Shown in pieces: positions 21,485-30,276 of a stretch of 64,000 nucleotides of DNA. Each line of letters starts with the position of its first letter. Positions within the stretch are counted from its first letter, which is position 1. A program made the translations under genes and the position numbers. Under the pieces are notes generated by a model. It was not told where the DNA came from and ran no database searches. It was given only the letters and a program-made list of their open reading frames with translations. The stretch is from Adlercreutzia faecimuris (GTDB taxonomy: Bacteria > Actinomycetota > Coriobacteriia > Coriobacteriales > Eggerthellaceae), in contig NZ_JAJMLW010000003.1 of NCBI RefSeq assembly GCF_022669055.1, positions 62,001-126,000 of the forward strand. Direction: 5' to 3'.

Positions 21485-23266
21485 CTAGAGGGTCTCCAGG
21501 AGATCGAGGAGCTCCTGCTTCTTGTGGATGTCGAGCTTGGTGTAGATGCGCTTGGAGTGGGTGCGGATGGTGTTCTCGGACACCACGAGCATCTCGGCGA
21601 TGCGCGCGACGGAGTGGCCGCGGGCGATGAGCTCCATGACCTCGGCCTCGCGCGCCGAGAGGCGGTAGCGCTCGCGGGCGCGCTGCGCCTGCGCGGCGAG
21701 GAGGTCTGCGGCCTCCGTCGCCTCGGCCGGCAGCAGGGGCCCCGCCGCGCTCACGCCGCCCGCGCCCCTCGCACCGCCTCCGGCGGCCGGCCCCGTCTCG
21801 CCGGCTCCCGCCGGCGCGCCCGCGCCGCCCGCGCCGAGCGTGCCGTCCGCGCCCTCGGCGCCCATGCCGAGCGTGCCGTCCGCGCTCCCGCTGCCCACGC
21901 CGCTCTTGCCACCTGCACCGCCCCCGGCTCCCGCCGGCGCGTCCCCGCCGCCCCCGGCCTCCGCCTTCTTCCCGCCGTCCGCACCCGCGCCCGCGGCGCT
22001 CCCGCCGGCCCTCCTCCCGGGGGCGATCGTGCGCAGGGAGGCCAGCTCGATGGCCTCGTCGCGGCCGCGGGCGGCGAGGGTGGACGTGAAGCCGCCCGAG
22101 CCGACGAAGTGCATGAGCCCGAGGGCCCACACGGCGACCATCGCCACGATGGCCAGGGGCGACAGCCCCATGACGCGGATGTCCTCGGCAAACGTGCCGC
22201 CGAGGAACCCGACGCTGTGCAGGGCGAACACGACCGCCCCGAAGAACCCGTAGATGAACACGGGGTTGACGCCGCGGTCGCGCGAGACCTGGGCGCACTG
22301 CATCATCATGAGCATGATGGCGGCGCTGTACACCGCGTAGAGGATGGCCGCGAGCCAGCGCGCGTACTCGTCGGAGAGCAGCGGCAGCCCCAGAAACGAC
22401 GTGATGAGGAAGGGGAACACCACCCGGTAGGCGTCGGTGATGGACAGCCGGATGCCCTTGAGCCGTCACAGCCAGATGGTCACGAGCGCCGCCACCAGCA
22501 TCCCGGCCATCGACAGGTTGTTCACGTAGATGCCGATGGAGGGCTCCGCCACGGCGACGGAGCGCATGATGCCCGCGCAGAACCCGAGGGCCCCCACGCA
22601 CAGCGCGCTGCGCCAGTATCCCCGCACCGCGTGGGCGTAGACGGCGGGATGGTCTTGGGGGACATCCTCGAACATCGGCTGGTCGAGGTTGATGGTGCGG
22701 CTGCGCAGGGTGACGACGAGCCCGAAGAGGGGCAGGAACGCCGCGGGGATCAGGTAGGCCGTCACCGCCTGGGGGATCAGATGCAGCGCGTAGTAGAGCA
22801 CCGCGCCCCAGGCCGTCCCCACCAGGAGCCCCCGGCTGCCGCCGTCGGCGTCCTGGCTGGCGAACAGGCGCTGCCAGAGCATGTAGAAGCCGGCCGACCC
22901 CAGCCCGAGCAGCACGCCGCCCGCCACCACGAGCGCCAGCGCGGCGCCGTCCAGGTAGATGGCGGCTATCAGACAGCACCAGCCCAGGAAGTAGGGGGCG
23001 CTCGCCAGCTTGACCGAGAAGCGCCGCGTGGGGCCGGGGAGGAAGTAGGCGCCGACGCAGCTCAGGGCGAAGCTCGCCGAGAAGGCCAGCGACTGCGACA
23101 GGAAGAACCAGAAGAGGATCTTCGGGGTCTGGAACGCCAGCGGCAGGAAGGGGAACACGCCGCCCCACACGCCCGCCGCGTTGATGGCGAGGAAGAGGGC
23201 GTAGCCGATCGACTCCAAGTCGGGCCTCAGGAGGGTGAAGATGCTCTGTCTGCGCTCGCGCTGCAT
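21485..23266 (-). pseudogene. membrane LuxR-family regulator split by an in-frame TGA
   Basis: The full frame from ATG 23266 encodes an MFS-like N-terminal half with about 12 membrane helices (for example LGLGSAGFYMLW, LFGLVVTL, SMAGMLVAALVTIWL), a long Ala/Gly-rich linker, and a C-terminal LuxR HTH (LSAREAEVMELIARGHSVAR, NTIRTHSKRIYTKL). A TGA at 22466-22468 cuts it after ALVTIWL; the same frame resumes at once with RLKGIRLSITDAYR, so one base change is enough to explain it. Membrane LuxR regulators of this design are numerous in Eggerthellaceae and usually sit beside the reductase operon they control, here divergent dmsABC. The lower half has an internal ATG at 22423 but no evident ribosome site. 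Loss of regulation or sequence error are both possible. Confidence 0.85.
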
Positions 23267-23370
23267 GGGGGAAGTATAGACAACGCAGCGCGAAAAGGCG
23301 TCGGGGCTGGTGGGCCAATCGGGTGGGTGAGAAGGGTCATTATGGGTCTGACCTGGTGCTTCATGAAAAA

Positions 23371-23387
23371 TCACATAATTTATGTGA
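23371..23387. promoter_or_regulatory. palindromic operator in the luxR-dmsA intergenic region
   Basis: Perfect 17-bp dyad TCACATAATTTATGTGA, the only AT-rich spot between the divergent luxR and dmsA genes. A possible -10 TATAGT for dmsA lies at 23410-23415, putting the dyad at about the -35 to -60 region, right for an activator. Half-sites are ordered TCACA...TGTGA, opposite to the CRP/FNR order. The adjacent LuxR-type protein is the natural candidate binder. Confidence 0.55.
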
Positions 23388-23572
23388 CAAGTCCCCCCGA
23401 GCCGCGACCTATAGTCTTGCCCACGACAGCCGTCGGCTAAGGGGGTCGGCGGCTCATTGGGCGGCGGGGAGGGCCGCCACCTCGAGGGGACGCGGGCCGC
23501 GCATGCAGGCGGGGCGCGCGTCGGAGGTGGGAGCGGTTTCGCCGCCCGGTGTCAGAGAGAAGGAGGATCTGC

Positions 23573-25993
23573 ATGATCGATACGAATGTGAGTCGTCGCA
23601 CATTCCTCAAGACGGGTGGGGCGCTCGGCGCGCTCGCCGTGGCCGGGGGAGGCGCCGTGGCGGCGGACTCCCTCTTCGGATCCGGCGTCGCCGACGCGGT
23701 CGCCGCGCCCGAGGAGAAGGTCACCTGGGGCCACTGCGCGATCAACTGCCCCGGGCGCTGCGCGCTCAAGATGCACGTGAAGGACGACGAGATCGCCTGG
23801 GTCGACACCCACACGAGCCCTGACGCGACGTTCGACACGCCCCAGGCTCGCGCCTGCCTGCGCGGCCGCACCTACCGCCGCTGGGCCAACAGCCCCGACC
23901 GCATCAGCTACCCCATGAAGCGCGTCGAGGGAACCAAGCGCGGCGAGGGCAAGTACGAGCGCATCAGCTGGGACGAGGCCATCGACCTGGCTGCGTCCAA
24001 GCTCAAGGAGGTCATCGAGAAGCACGGCAACGAGGCGGTCTACGTGCCCTACGCCACCGGCGTGTCGGCGACCACCTCGCGCCCGTTCAACCGCTTCCTG
24101 AACCTGGTGGGCGGCTACCTGAACTTCTACAACAGCTATTCCACAGCGCAGATCTCCTGCATCACGCCCTACATGTACGGCTCCAAGAACAACGGCGGCA
24201 GCTCGCTGTCCTCCGGCGAGGACGCCAAGCTGATCCTGTGCTTCGGCTCGAGCCCGACCGAGACGCGCCAGGGCGGCCTGACCACCCACTACGACTGGGT
24301 CCACATGCGCGAGCGCACGGGCGCCAAGATCTATATGATCGAGCCGCGCTTCAACGACTCCAACTTCGGCCATTCCGAGGAGTGGCTGCCCATCAACCCC
24401 GGCACCGACGCGGCGCTGGTGGCGGCGCTGGGCCACGAGCTCATCAAGAACGGCCAGACCGACGAGGAGTTCCTGCACACCTACTGCGTCGGCTACGACG
24501 AGGAGACCATGCCCGAGGCCTACCAGGGCAAGAACATGTCCTACAAGGACTACATCATGGGCACCGGCTACGACAAGGTGGAGAAGACGCCCGAGTGGGC
24601 CGCCCCCATCACGGGCATCCCGGCCGAGCGCATCCGCGCGCTGGCCGACGAGATCGCCACGACCAAGCCGGTCTACGTGGTGCAGGGCTGGGGCCCGCAG
24701 CGCCGCTCCAACGGCGAGTGGACCGCCTGGGCCATCATGGCGCTGCCCTGCCTCATCGGCCAGGTGGGCCTGCCCGGCACGAGCAACGGCACGCGCGAGG
24801 CGCGCAACAGCCCGTCGCTCTCCTCGCTGCCGGCCGGCACCAACCCGGTGAAGGCGTCCATCCCGTGCTTCCTGTTCACCGACGCCATCGACCACGGCCC
24901 GGAGATGACCGCCAAGAACGCCGGCGTCAAGAACGCCGACGCGCTCAAGACGGGCATCAAGTACATGATCAACTACGCGGGCAACTGCCTGACCAACCAG
25001 CACAGCGACATCAACAAGGCCCACGAGATCCTGGCCGACGAGAGCAAGTGCGAGTTCATCCTGGGCATCGACACGGTGATGTGCGACTCCATGAACTACT
25101 CCGACGTCGTGTTGCCCGACCTGTTCCGCTTCGAGAACGACTCCCAGATCGCCACGGGCTCTGACTGGGGCTACATCATCACCGGCACGCCGGCGACCTC
25201 TCCGAAGTTCGAGCGCAAGTCGGCCTACGAGATGGCCGCGATGCTGGCGGACAAGTTCGGCGTGAAGGACCAGTTCACCGAGGGCAAGACCGAGCAGGAG
25301 TGGATCCGCGAGCTCTACGACAAGTCCCGCGAGAAGGACGCCAAGCTGCCTCCCTACGAGGAGATGCAGGAGATGGGCGTGTACACGCGCGAGTACCCCC
25401 ACATCGTCTCGATGCAGAAGTTCCGCGAGGATCCCGCCGCCAACGCGCTGACCACCCCGTCGGGCAAGATCGAGATCTTCTCCGAGAAGCTGCTGAAGGA
25501 CACCGAGGGCTGGGAGCTTCAGGACGGCGACACCCTCAAGGGCATGGACACCCTGCCGCCGCTGCCCGTCTACATCCCTGAGTGGGAGGGCGTCGAGACC
25601 ACGACCGAGGAGCATCCGCTCGTGCTCTCCGGCTTCCACTACCGCGGGCGCATCCACTCCTCGTGGGGCTTCATCCCGGAGCTCAAGGAGGTCAACCCCA
25701 TGGAGGCCTGGATCAACCCGGCCGACGCCGAGCCGCGCGGCATCAAGCACGGCGACACCGTCCACGTCACCAACGACCGCGGCACCATCGAGCTGTACGC
25801 CAAGGTGACCCCGCGCGTCGTGCCCGGCACGGTCGCCGTGTCCCAGGGCGCCTGGTGGGACGGCGACGTCCATGCCGGCAAGGACGGCGTCGACAAGGGC
25901 GGTTCCATCAACACGCTCACCACGCAGCGGCCCTCGCCCCTTTCCAAGGGCAACCCGCAGCACACCAACATCTGCGAAGTCAAGAAGGCCTAG
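23573..25993 (+). CDS. dmsA: DMSO reductase-family molybdopterin oxidoreductase, catalytic subunit
   Basis: 806 residues from ATG 23573, ribosome site AAGGAGG. A twin-arginine signal (SRRTFLKTGGALGALAVAGG, Arg 8-9) sends it across the membrane. Cys 55, 59, 63 and 95 (CAINCPGRC...ACLRG) hold one 4Fe-4S cluster. NSYSTAQISC (Ser about 190) corresponds to the Mo-ligating Ser of DmsA, and the C-terminal MopB domain follows (HPLVLSGFHYRGRIHSSWG, KHGDTVHVTNDRGTIE). It should reduce a small oxidised substrate such as DMSO, an N-oxide or an aromatic compound, taking electrons from menaquinol through the B and C subunits. Family members in Eggerthellaceae have very varied substrates, so the substrate is unknown. 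The operon continues with the B and C genes. Confidence 0.9.
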   Translation: MIDTNVSRRTFLKTGGALGALAVAGGGAVAADSLFGSGVADAVAAPEEKVTWGHCAINCPGRCALKMHVKDDEIAWVDTHTSPDATFDTPQARACLRGRTYRRWANSPDRISYPMKRVEGTKRGEGKYERISWDEAIDLAASKLKEVIEKHGNEAVYVPYATGVSATTSRPFNRFLNLVGGYLNFYNSYSTAQISCITPYMYGSKNNGGSSLSSGEDAKLILCFGSSPTETRQGGLTTHYDWVHMRERTGAKIYMIEPRFNDSNFGHSEEWLPINPGTDAALVAALGHELIKNGQTDEEFLHTYCVGYDEETMPEAYQGKNMSYKDYIMGTGYDKVEKTPEWAAPITGIPAERIRALADEIATTKPVYVVQGWGPQRRSNGEWTAWAIMALPCLIGQVGLPGTSNGTREARNSPSLSSLPAGTNPVKASIPCFLFTDAIDHGPEMTAKNAGVKNADALKTGIKYMINYAGNCLTNQHSDINKAHEILADESKCEFILGIDTVMCDSMNYSDVVLPDLFRFENDSQIATGSDWGYIITGTPATSPKFERKSAYEMAAMLADKFGVKDQFTEGKTEQEWIRELYDKSREKDAKLPPYEEMQEMGVYTREYPHIVSMQKFREDPAANALTTPSGKIEIFSEKLLKDTEGWELQDGDTLKGMDTLPPLPVYIPEWEGVETTTEEHPLVLSGFHYRGRIHSSWGFIPELKEVNPMEAWINPADAEPRGIKHGDTVHVTNDRGTIELYAKVTPRVVPGTVAVSQGAWWDGDVHAGKDGVDKGGSINTLTTQRPSPLSKGNPQHTNICEVKKA

Positions 25994-26014
25994 CGGCGAG
26001 AGGAGGAGAGATAG

Positions 26015-26635
26015 ATGACTCACTACGCATTTCATTTCGACGGCACTCGCTGCACGGGCTGCAAGACCTGCGAGATGGCCTGCAAGGACTACAAGGACCT
26101 CGGGCTCGGCGTCGCGTACCGCAAGGTGTACGAGGTCACGCTCGGCGAGACGAAGAAGGCCGACGACGGCACCTTCGCCAGCACCTGCGTGAGCTATCCG
26201 CTGTCCCTGGCGTGCAACCACTGCGAGAACCCGGCCTGCGTGAAGGTGTGCCCGACCGGCGCCATGCACCAGGACGCCGACACGGGCCTGGTGTCGGTCG
26301 ACGCCGACAAGTGCATCGGCTGCGGCTACTGCCACATGGCGTGCCCCTACAACGCCCCCAAGGTGGATCGCGAGAAGGGCCACTCCGTCAAGTGCGACGG
26401 CTGCAAGGAGCGCGTGGCGGCGGGCGAGAAGCCCGTCTGCGTGGAGGCGTGCCCGGCGCGCGCCCTCGACTTCGGCCCGGTGGACGCGATGAGCAAGCTC
26501 GGCGAGCAGGCCGACATCGCCCCGCTGCCGGCTAAGTCCTACACGTCCCCCAACCTGTACGTCAAGCCTTCCAAGGACGCGAAGCCGGCCGGCGACGCCT
26601 CCGCGAAGGTCGTGAACCCCCTGGAGGTGATGTAG
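26015..26635 (+). CDS. dmsB: DmsB-like four-cluster ferredoxin subunit
   Basis: 206 residues, ribosome site AGGAGGAG. Four Cys-rich motifs are visible: CTGCKTCEMAC near residue 13, CNHCENPACVKVCP about 70, CIGCGYCHMACP about 100 and CDGCKERVAAG...CVEACP about 125-150, enough for four 4Fe-4S clusters as in DmsB. It carries electrons from the membrane anchor to the Mo subunit. No signal of its own; exported with DmsA by the Tat system. It starts 21 bases after dmsA, and dmsC begins one base after its stop. Length and motif order are normal for the family; the C-terminal tail is Lys/Ala-rich. Confidence 0.93.
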   Translation: MTHYAFHFDGTRCTGCKTCEMACKDYKDLGLGVAYRKVYEVTLGETKKADDGTFASTCVSYPLSLACNHCENPACVKVCPTGAMHQDADTGLVSVDADKCIGCGYCHMACPYNAPKVDREKGHSVKCDGCKERVAAGEKPVCVEACPARALDFGPVDAMSKLGEQADIAPLPAKSYTSPNLYVKPSKDAKPAGDASAKVVNPLEVM

Positions 26636-26636
26636 C

Positions 26637-27515
26637 ATGGAGGCCGCCTTCGCCGAGATGCCCCTTGCCCTGTTCAGCACGTTGGCCCCGATGGGCGCCG
26701 GCGCCTTCGTCATCCTGGCCGCCGCGTTCCTCACGGCCAAGCTCGACGCCGAGGCCCTGGGGCGCATCGACCGGCTCACCGCCATCCCCGTGGCGTTCGT
26801 GATCGTCGGCTTCATCGCCGCATTCTTCCACCTGGCCAGCCCCGCCAACGCCTTCGGCGTGTTCGCCGGGCTGGGGTCGTCCCCGCTGTCCAACGAGATC
26901 GCCGCGGGCGTGGTGTTCTGCGTGGTCATGGTCGTGTACTGGGCCTGGGCCCTCACCGGCAAGATGCCCGAGGGCGTCCGCAAGGGCCTCGCGGTGGTGC
27001 TGGCCGTCCTGGCCCTGGTGTTCGCCCTGTTCACGGGCATGGCGTACATGATCGACACCATCGCCTCGTGGAACACGCTGGCAGGACCCGTCCAGATTCT
27101 CGGCTACGCGCTGGTGGGCGGCGCCGCCCTGGGCGTGCTGGTGCTGGCCCTGGCCGGCTGCGCCGATGAGCTGAAGGCCGGCTCGCTCAAGACGGCCGTG
27201 CTGGCGGTGCTCGTCGTGGGCCTCGTGTGCGGCATCGGCGGCCTGGCGGCCCAGGCCATGGCGGCCAACGGCCTGGAGAACGCGCTCTACAGCGGCGCCG
27301 ACATGGTGTCGAGCGCCCTGATGGTCATCGTGGCCGGCGTGGTGTGCCTGGTGGCCTCCGGCGTGTGCGACGTGTTCGCCGTGCGCGGCGGCGGCGCGAG
27401 CGCGGTGGTCGGCATGGGCGTCGGCGCGGCGGTGCTGGCCGTCGCGGGCATCCTGCTCATGCGCCTGGCCTTCTACGCCATGCAGGTGTCGGTCGGCCTG
27501 AGCATGCTGCTCTAA
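26637..27515 (+). CDS. dmsC: DmsC-like membrane anchor subunit
   Basis: 292 residues with eight hydrophobic helices, the usual number for DmsC/NrfD-type quinol-oxidising anchors. The N-terminus (EAAFAEMPLALFSTLAPMGA) and FHLASPANAFGVFAGLGSSP with LSNEIAAGVVF around residue 60-90 match the family's conserved quinol-site region. It binds the complex to the outer face of the membrane and oxidises menaquinol. It begins one base after dmsB, so translation is coupled. Two strong GC hairpins follow its stop at 27521-27590. A second, shorter anchor gene lies after the chaperone at 28363. Confidence 0.9.
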   Translation: MEAAFAEMPLALFSTLAPMGAGAFVILAAAFLTAKLDAEALGRIDRLTAIPVAFVIVGFIAAFFHLASPANAFGVFAGLGSSPLSNEIAAGVVFCVVMVVYWAWALTGKMPEGVRKGLAVVLAVLALVFALFTGMAYMIDTIASWNTLAGPVQILGYALVGGAALGVLVLALAGCADELKAGSLKTAVLAVLVVGLVCGIGGLAAQAMAANGLENALYSGADMVSSALMVIVAGVVCLVASGVCDVFAVRGGGASAVVGMGVGAAVLAVAGILLMRLAFYAMQVSVGLSMLL

Positions 27516-27520
27516 GCGCC

Positions 27521-27590
27521 CGCCGCCCGGCGGCCCCGCTGACGGGACTGCCGGGCGGCGCTTGCGAAGGGCCCCGGATGCCCGGGGCCC
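27521..27590 (+). terminator. two strong GC hairpins after dmsC
   Basis: CGCCGCCCGGC (27521-27531) pairs with GCCGGGCGGCG (27550-27560), and GGGCCCCGG (27569-27577) pairs with CCGGGGCCC (27582-27590). There is no T-run, so they may partly end the dmsABC message or protect its 3' end while lowering expression of the chaperone gene. Confidence 0.5.
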
Positions 27591-27703
27591 GCCGCCCCGT
27601 CCCACGCGCCGGTGATCCCGGTCGCGCAGGGGCGCGGTGACGGGCCCGGGCCCCGGGGCTTTTCGCTATCATGGACGCAACACGGATACGGAGGAGGAGA
27701 GAC

Positions 27704-28345
27704 ATGGTCGACACGCGCGAGGACGAGCTCGAGGCCGTCGCGTTCATCGGGGAGGTGCTCGGGCCGCTGTTCCTCTACGACCCGACGGACGCGGCCATCG
27801 CGCCCACCTACGAGATGCTGGCGGCGCTCGACGTGGGCGAGGCCGCGCAGGAGTGGCCCCTGGTCGACGACGACGTCGCGCGCGAGGCGCTCGCGCTGAT
27901 GACGGGCGGGATCGCCGAGGGGGTGGGCGACGACGTGGTGTGGGAGTACCGGCGCCTCTTCGTCGGCCCCGGGCCGAAGGCCGCGCCGCCGTGGGGATCG
28001 GTCTACACCGACCGCGAGTGCGTCGTGTTCGGCGAGGCGACCCTGGCGCTGCGCCAGTGGATGCGCGAGAACGGCATCTCGCGCCCCGGCGACGGCACCG
28101 AGCCCGAGGACCACATCGGCCTCATGCTGCTTCTGCTGGCGTGGGTCGCGCGCAACCGCGCCGACCTGCTGGACGACTACGCGGCCGCGCACCTGCTGAC
28201 CTGGGCGCCCCATTTCCTGGAGGAGATGGAGGCGGCGGCCGCGAGCCCCTTCTTCGAGGGGCTCGCGGCGCTCACGCGCGCCTCGCTTGCGGGCGTCGCG
28301 TCCGCGCGCGGGCTGGCGGTGGAGACGCCGCGCTTCTACCGGTAG
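27704..28345 (+). CDS. TorD/DmsD-family redox enzyme maturation chaperone
   Basis: 213 residues from ATG 27704 behind GGAGGAGGAGA. All-helical, with the family signature EYRRLFVGPGPKAAPPWGSV around residue 80-100 and EDHIGLMLLLLAW further on. Such chaperones bind the Tat signal of the partner Mo enzyme, hold it until the cofactor is inserted, and then release it for export. The partner here is almost surely the dmsA product at 23573. It is separated from dmsC by two hairpins and followed by a second anchor gene after 17 bases. Confidence 0.9.
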   Translation: MVDTREDELEAVAFIGEVLGPLFLYDPTDAAIAPTYEMLAALDVGEAAQEWPLVDDDVAREALALMTGGIAEGVGDDVVWEYRRLFVGPGPKAAPPWGSVYTDRECVVFGEATLALRQWMRENGISRPGDGTEPEDHIGLMLLLLAWVARNRADLLDDYAAAHLLTWAPHFLEEMEAAAASPFFEGLAALTRASLAGVASARGLAVETPRFYR

Positions 28346-28362
28346 GCGCCGGGGGGCACGCC

Positions 28363-29073
28363 ATGCATCCGATCAACGGGTTCGCGAGCGCGTTCGGCGA
28401 GATAACGCTCGTGCTGTTCACCACTCTGGCCCCGGCGGGCATCGTCGCCTACGTCATCATGGCGCTGCCCCTCGTCGTCCGCGGCGACGGGCTCGGGCGC
28501 GACGCGCGCCGGCGCCTCGACGCCTCCCTCGGCATGCCGGTGGTGGTGGCCATGGTGGGCCTGGTGGCGTCCGCCACCCACCTGGGGAACCCGGCCAACG
28601 CGCTCTATATCGTCGCCGGCCTCGGCCGCAGCCCGCTGTCCAACGAGGTGGTGTGCGGCGTGGCCTTCCTCGGCGCGGCCGGCGTGTTCTGGCTGACGTC
28701 CTTCTCGGAGTCGGGCGGCAACGTGACGCTGCGCCGCGTCGCCGCCGCGGCGGTGTCGTGCCTGGGCGTCGTGTTCCTCGGCGCCATCTCGCTCGCCTAC
28801 AGCGCCGTCTACGCGGCATGGGGCGCCGAGCTGGCCGGGATGGAGAACGCGCTCGCCGCGGCGCGCGACCTGGCGCCGGCCTTCGGCCCCATGGTGGGGC
28901 TGTTCGCGCTGCTGGCCTGCGCGGGCGTGGCCCTGGGCGCGTGGGCCGCGTCCCCTGCGCGGCGGGCGCCCCGCTGGGCCCTCGTCGCGTCGCCGGTGTG
29001 CGTGCTGGCAGGCGTCTTCGTTATGCGCTTCGCGTTCTACATGGTCCACATGACCGCTGGCTTGGGGGTGTAG
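28363..29073 (+). CDS. second DmsC-like membrane anchor
   Basis: 236 residues, about seven or eight membrane helices, homologous to the anchor at 26637: compare LFTTLAPAGIVAYVIM and THLGNPANALYIVAGLGRSP, then LSNEVVCGVAFLG, with the first anchor's SPANAFGVFAGLGSSP. It is about 55 residues shorter. The start ATG 28363 has only a weak GGGGG site and may be coupled to the chaperone gene 17 bases upstream. Having a second quinol-oxidising anchor in one operon suggests either an alternative anchor for the same Mo subunit or a subunit for another enzyme encoded elsewhere. Confidence 0.82.
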   Translation: MHPINGFASAFGEITLVLFTTLAPAGIVAYVIMALPLVVRGDGLGRDARRRLDASLGMPVVVAMVGLVASATHLGNPANALYIVAGLGRSPLSNEVVCGVAFLGAAGVFWLTSFSESGGNVTLRRVAAAAVSCLGVVFLGAISLAYSAVYAAWGAELAGMENALAAARDLAPAFGPMVGLFALLACAGVALGAWAASPARRAPRWALVASPVCVLAGVFVMRFAFYMVHMTAGLGV

Positions 29074-29137
29074 GGCGAGCTCGCGCGCCCCCTTCCGCCC
29101 CTTCCTCGCGCGCGGCTCTCCCGCCTTGAAATTCCCC

Positions 29138-29166
29138 TTGACTTGTAGCTAGCTCGAAGATATAGA
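29138..29166 (+). promoter_or_regulatory. sigma-70 promoter for the DUF362 gene
   Basis: TTGACT (29138-29143), 17-base spacer, TATAGA (29161-29166), one of the best housekeeping promoters in the window. The start point is near 29173, about 30 bases before ATG 29204. Confidence 0.75.
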
Positions 29167-29203
29167 GTGAGCCCATGTGTCATCGTTGGCGAGAGGAGCC
29201 TCC

Positions 29204-30088
29204 ATGGGCAAGGCCAAGGTCTACTTCACGAGGGACATCACGCCGGACAACGTCGTCCGGCTCTACGGGATGCTCGGCGTCGAGCTGCCGGGGAAGGTGG
29301 CCGTCAAGGTCCACTCCGGCGAGGAGGGCAACCAGAACTACCTGCATCCGGAGTTCATGCGCCCCATGGTGGAGGCTGTCGACGGCACCATCGTCGAGTG
29401 CAACACCGCCTACGAGGGCGCGCGCGATACCACCGAAAAGCACGAGAGGCTGATGGCGGCCCACGGCTGGACCGACTGCTTTGCCGTGGACATCATGGAC
29501 GCCGAGGGCCCCGACCTCGTCCTCCCCATCGAGAACGGCCGCGTGCTCAAGGAGAACCGCGTGGGGAAGAACCTGGCGAACTACGCGAGCATGCTGGTGC
29601 TGTCGCACTTCAAGGGCCACCCGATGGGCGGCTTCGGCGGGGCGCTCAAGCAGCTGTCCATCGGCTGCGCGTCCAACCAGGGCAAGGTGGCCATCCACAC
29701 GGGCGGCGCGTCGCTCGACCAGGCCGAGTTCTGGGACAAGCACGCCGAGCAGGACGACTTCCTGGAGGCCATGGCCGAGTCGGCCGAGACCGTCGTCAAC
29801 CACTTCGGCAGCAACCTGGCCTTCGTCAGCATCGCCTGCAACCTGTCGGTGGACTGCGACTGCTGCGCGGTGGCCGAGGATCCGTGCATGGCCGACATCG
29901 GCATCTTCGCGTCGCTCGACCCAGTGGCCATCGACCAGGCGTGCATCGACGCGGTGCTGGCCTCCGACGACCCGGGCCGCGACCATTTGCTGGAGCGCAT
30001 CAACTCCAAGCATGGCACCAAGACCATCGACGACGCCGCGCGCCTGGGCTACGGCACCAAGGACTACGAGCTGATCGTCGTCGACTAG
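29204..30088 (+). CDS. DUF362 domain protein
   Basis: 294 residues from ATG 29204 with GAGAGGAG upstream. The sequence runs through the DUF362 hallmarks VAVKVHSGEEGNQNYLHPEF, VLSHFKGHPMGGFGGALKQL, SIGCASNQGK and the late ASLDPVAIDQACIDAVL. A Cys group CDCCAVAEDPCMADIG around residue 225 could bind a metal or cluster. DUF362 proteins often accompany iron-sulphur and redox systems, but no reaction is established. No signal peptide, so cytoplasmic. It has its own promoter and lies between the reductase cluster and the hybrid kinase. Confidence 0.85.
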   Translation: MGKAKVYFTRDITPDNVVRLYGMLGVELPGKVAVKVHSGEEGNQNYLHPEFMRPMVEAVDGTIVECNTAYEGARDTTEKHERLMAAHGWTDCFAVDIMDAEGPDLVLPIENGRVLKENRVGKNLANYASMLVLSHFKGHPMGGFGGALKQLSIGCASNQGKVAIHTGGASLDQAEFWDKHAEQDDFLEAMAESAETVVNHFGSNLAFVSIACNLSVDCDCCAVAEDPCMADIGIFASLDPVAIDQACIDAVLASDDPGRDHLLERINSKHGTKTIDDAARLGYGTKDYELIVVD

Positions 30089-30276
30089 CCGCGCCGCCGC
30101 GAGGGCGGGGGCGCCGACGGGGCGCCCCTCCCGCGCGCGGTCGGGCAGCGGGGGGCGCCCGGGGCGGCTGCCGGCGCGCCCGGACGCGCCCGGCCGGGGC
30201 GTGGGTTCTCGGGAAAGGTGCTGGTGGGGCGGGGCGCTTCGCGATATCATTCTTCCATCTGCGAAAGGATGGTTTG

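Noticed and set aside
22466-22468. TGA in the LuxR gene as a selenocysteine codon
   Set aside because: No redox motif at the position, no SECIS-like hairpin directly after it, and the family has no selenoproteins.
23371-23387. CRP/FNR box at the dms promoter
   Set aside because: The half-sites are in the reverse order (TCACA then TGTGA), so it does not fit TGTGA-N6-TCACA or TTGAT-N4-ATCAA.
23552-27076. A 1174-codon open frame on the minus strand opposite dmsABC, and many similar long frames in the GC-rich part
   Set aside because: They are by-products of high GC at third codon positions; the proteins are low-complexity Arg/Ala/Gly/Val strings without domains, while the opposite strand encodes clear enzymes.
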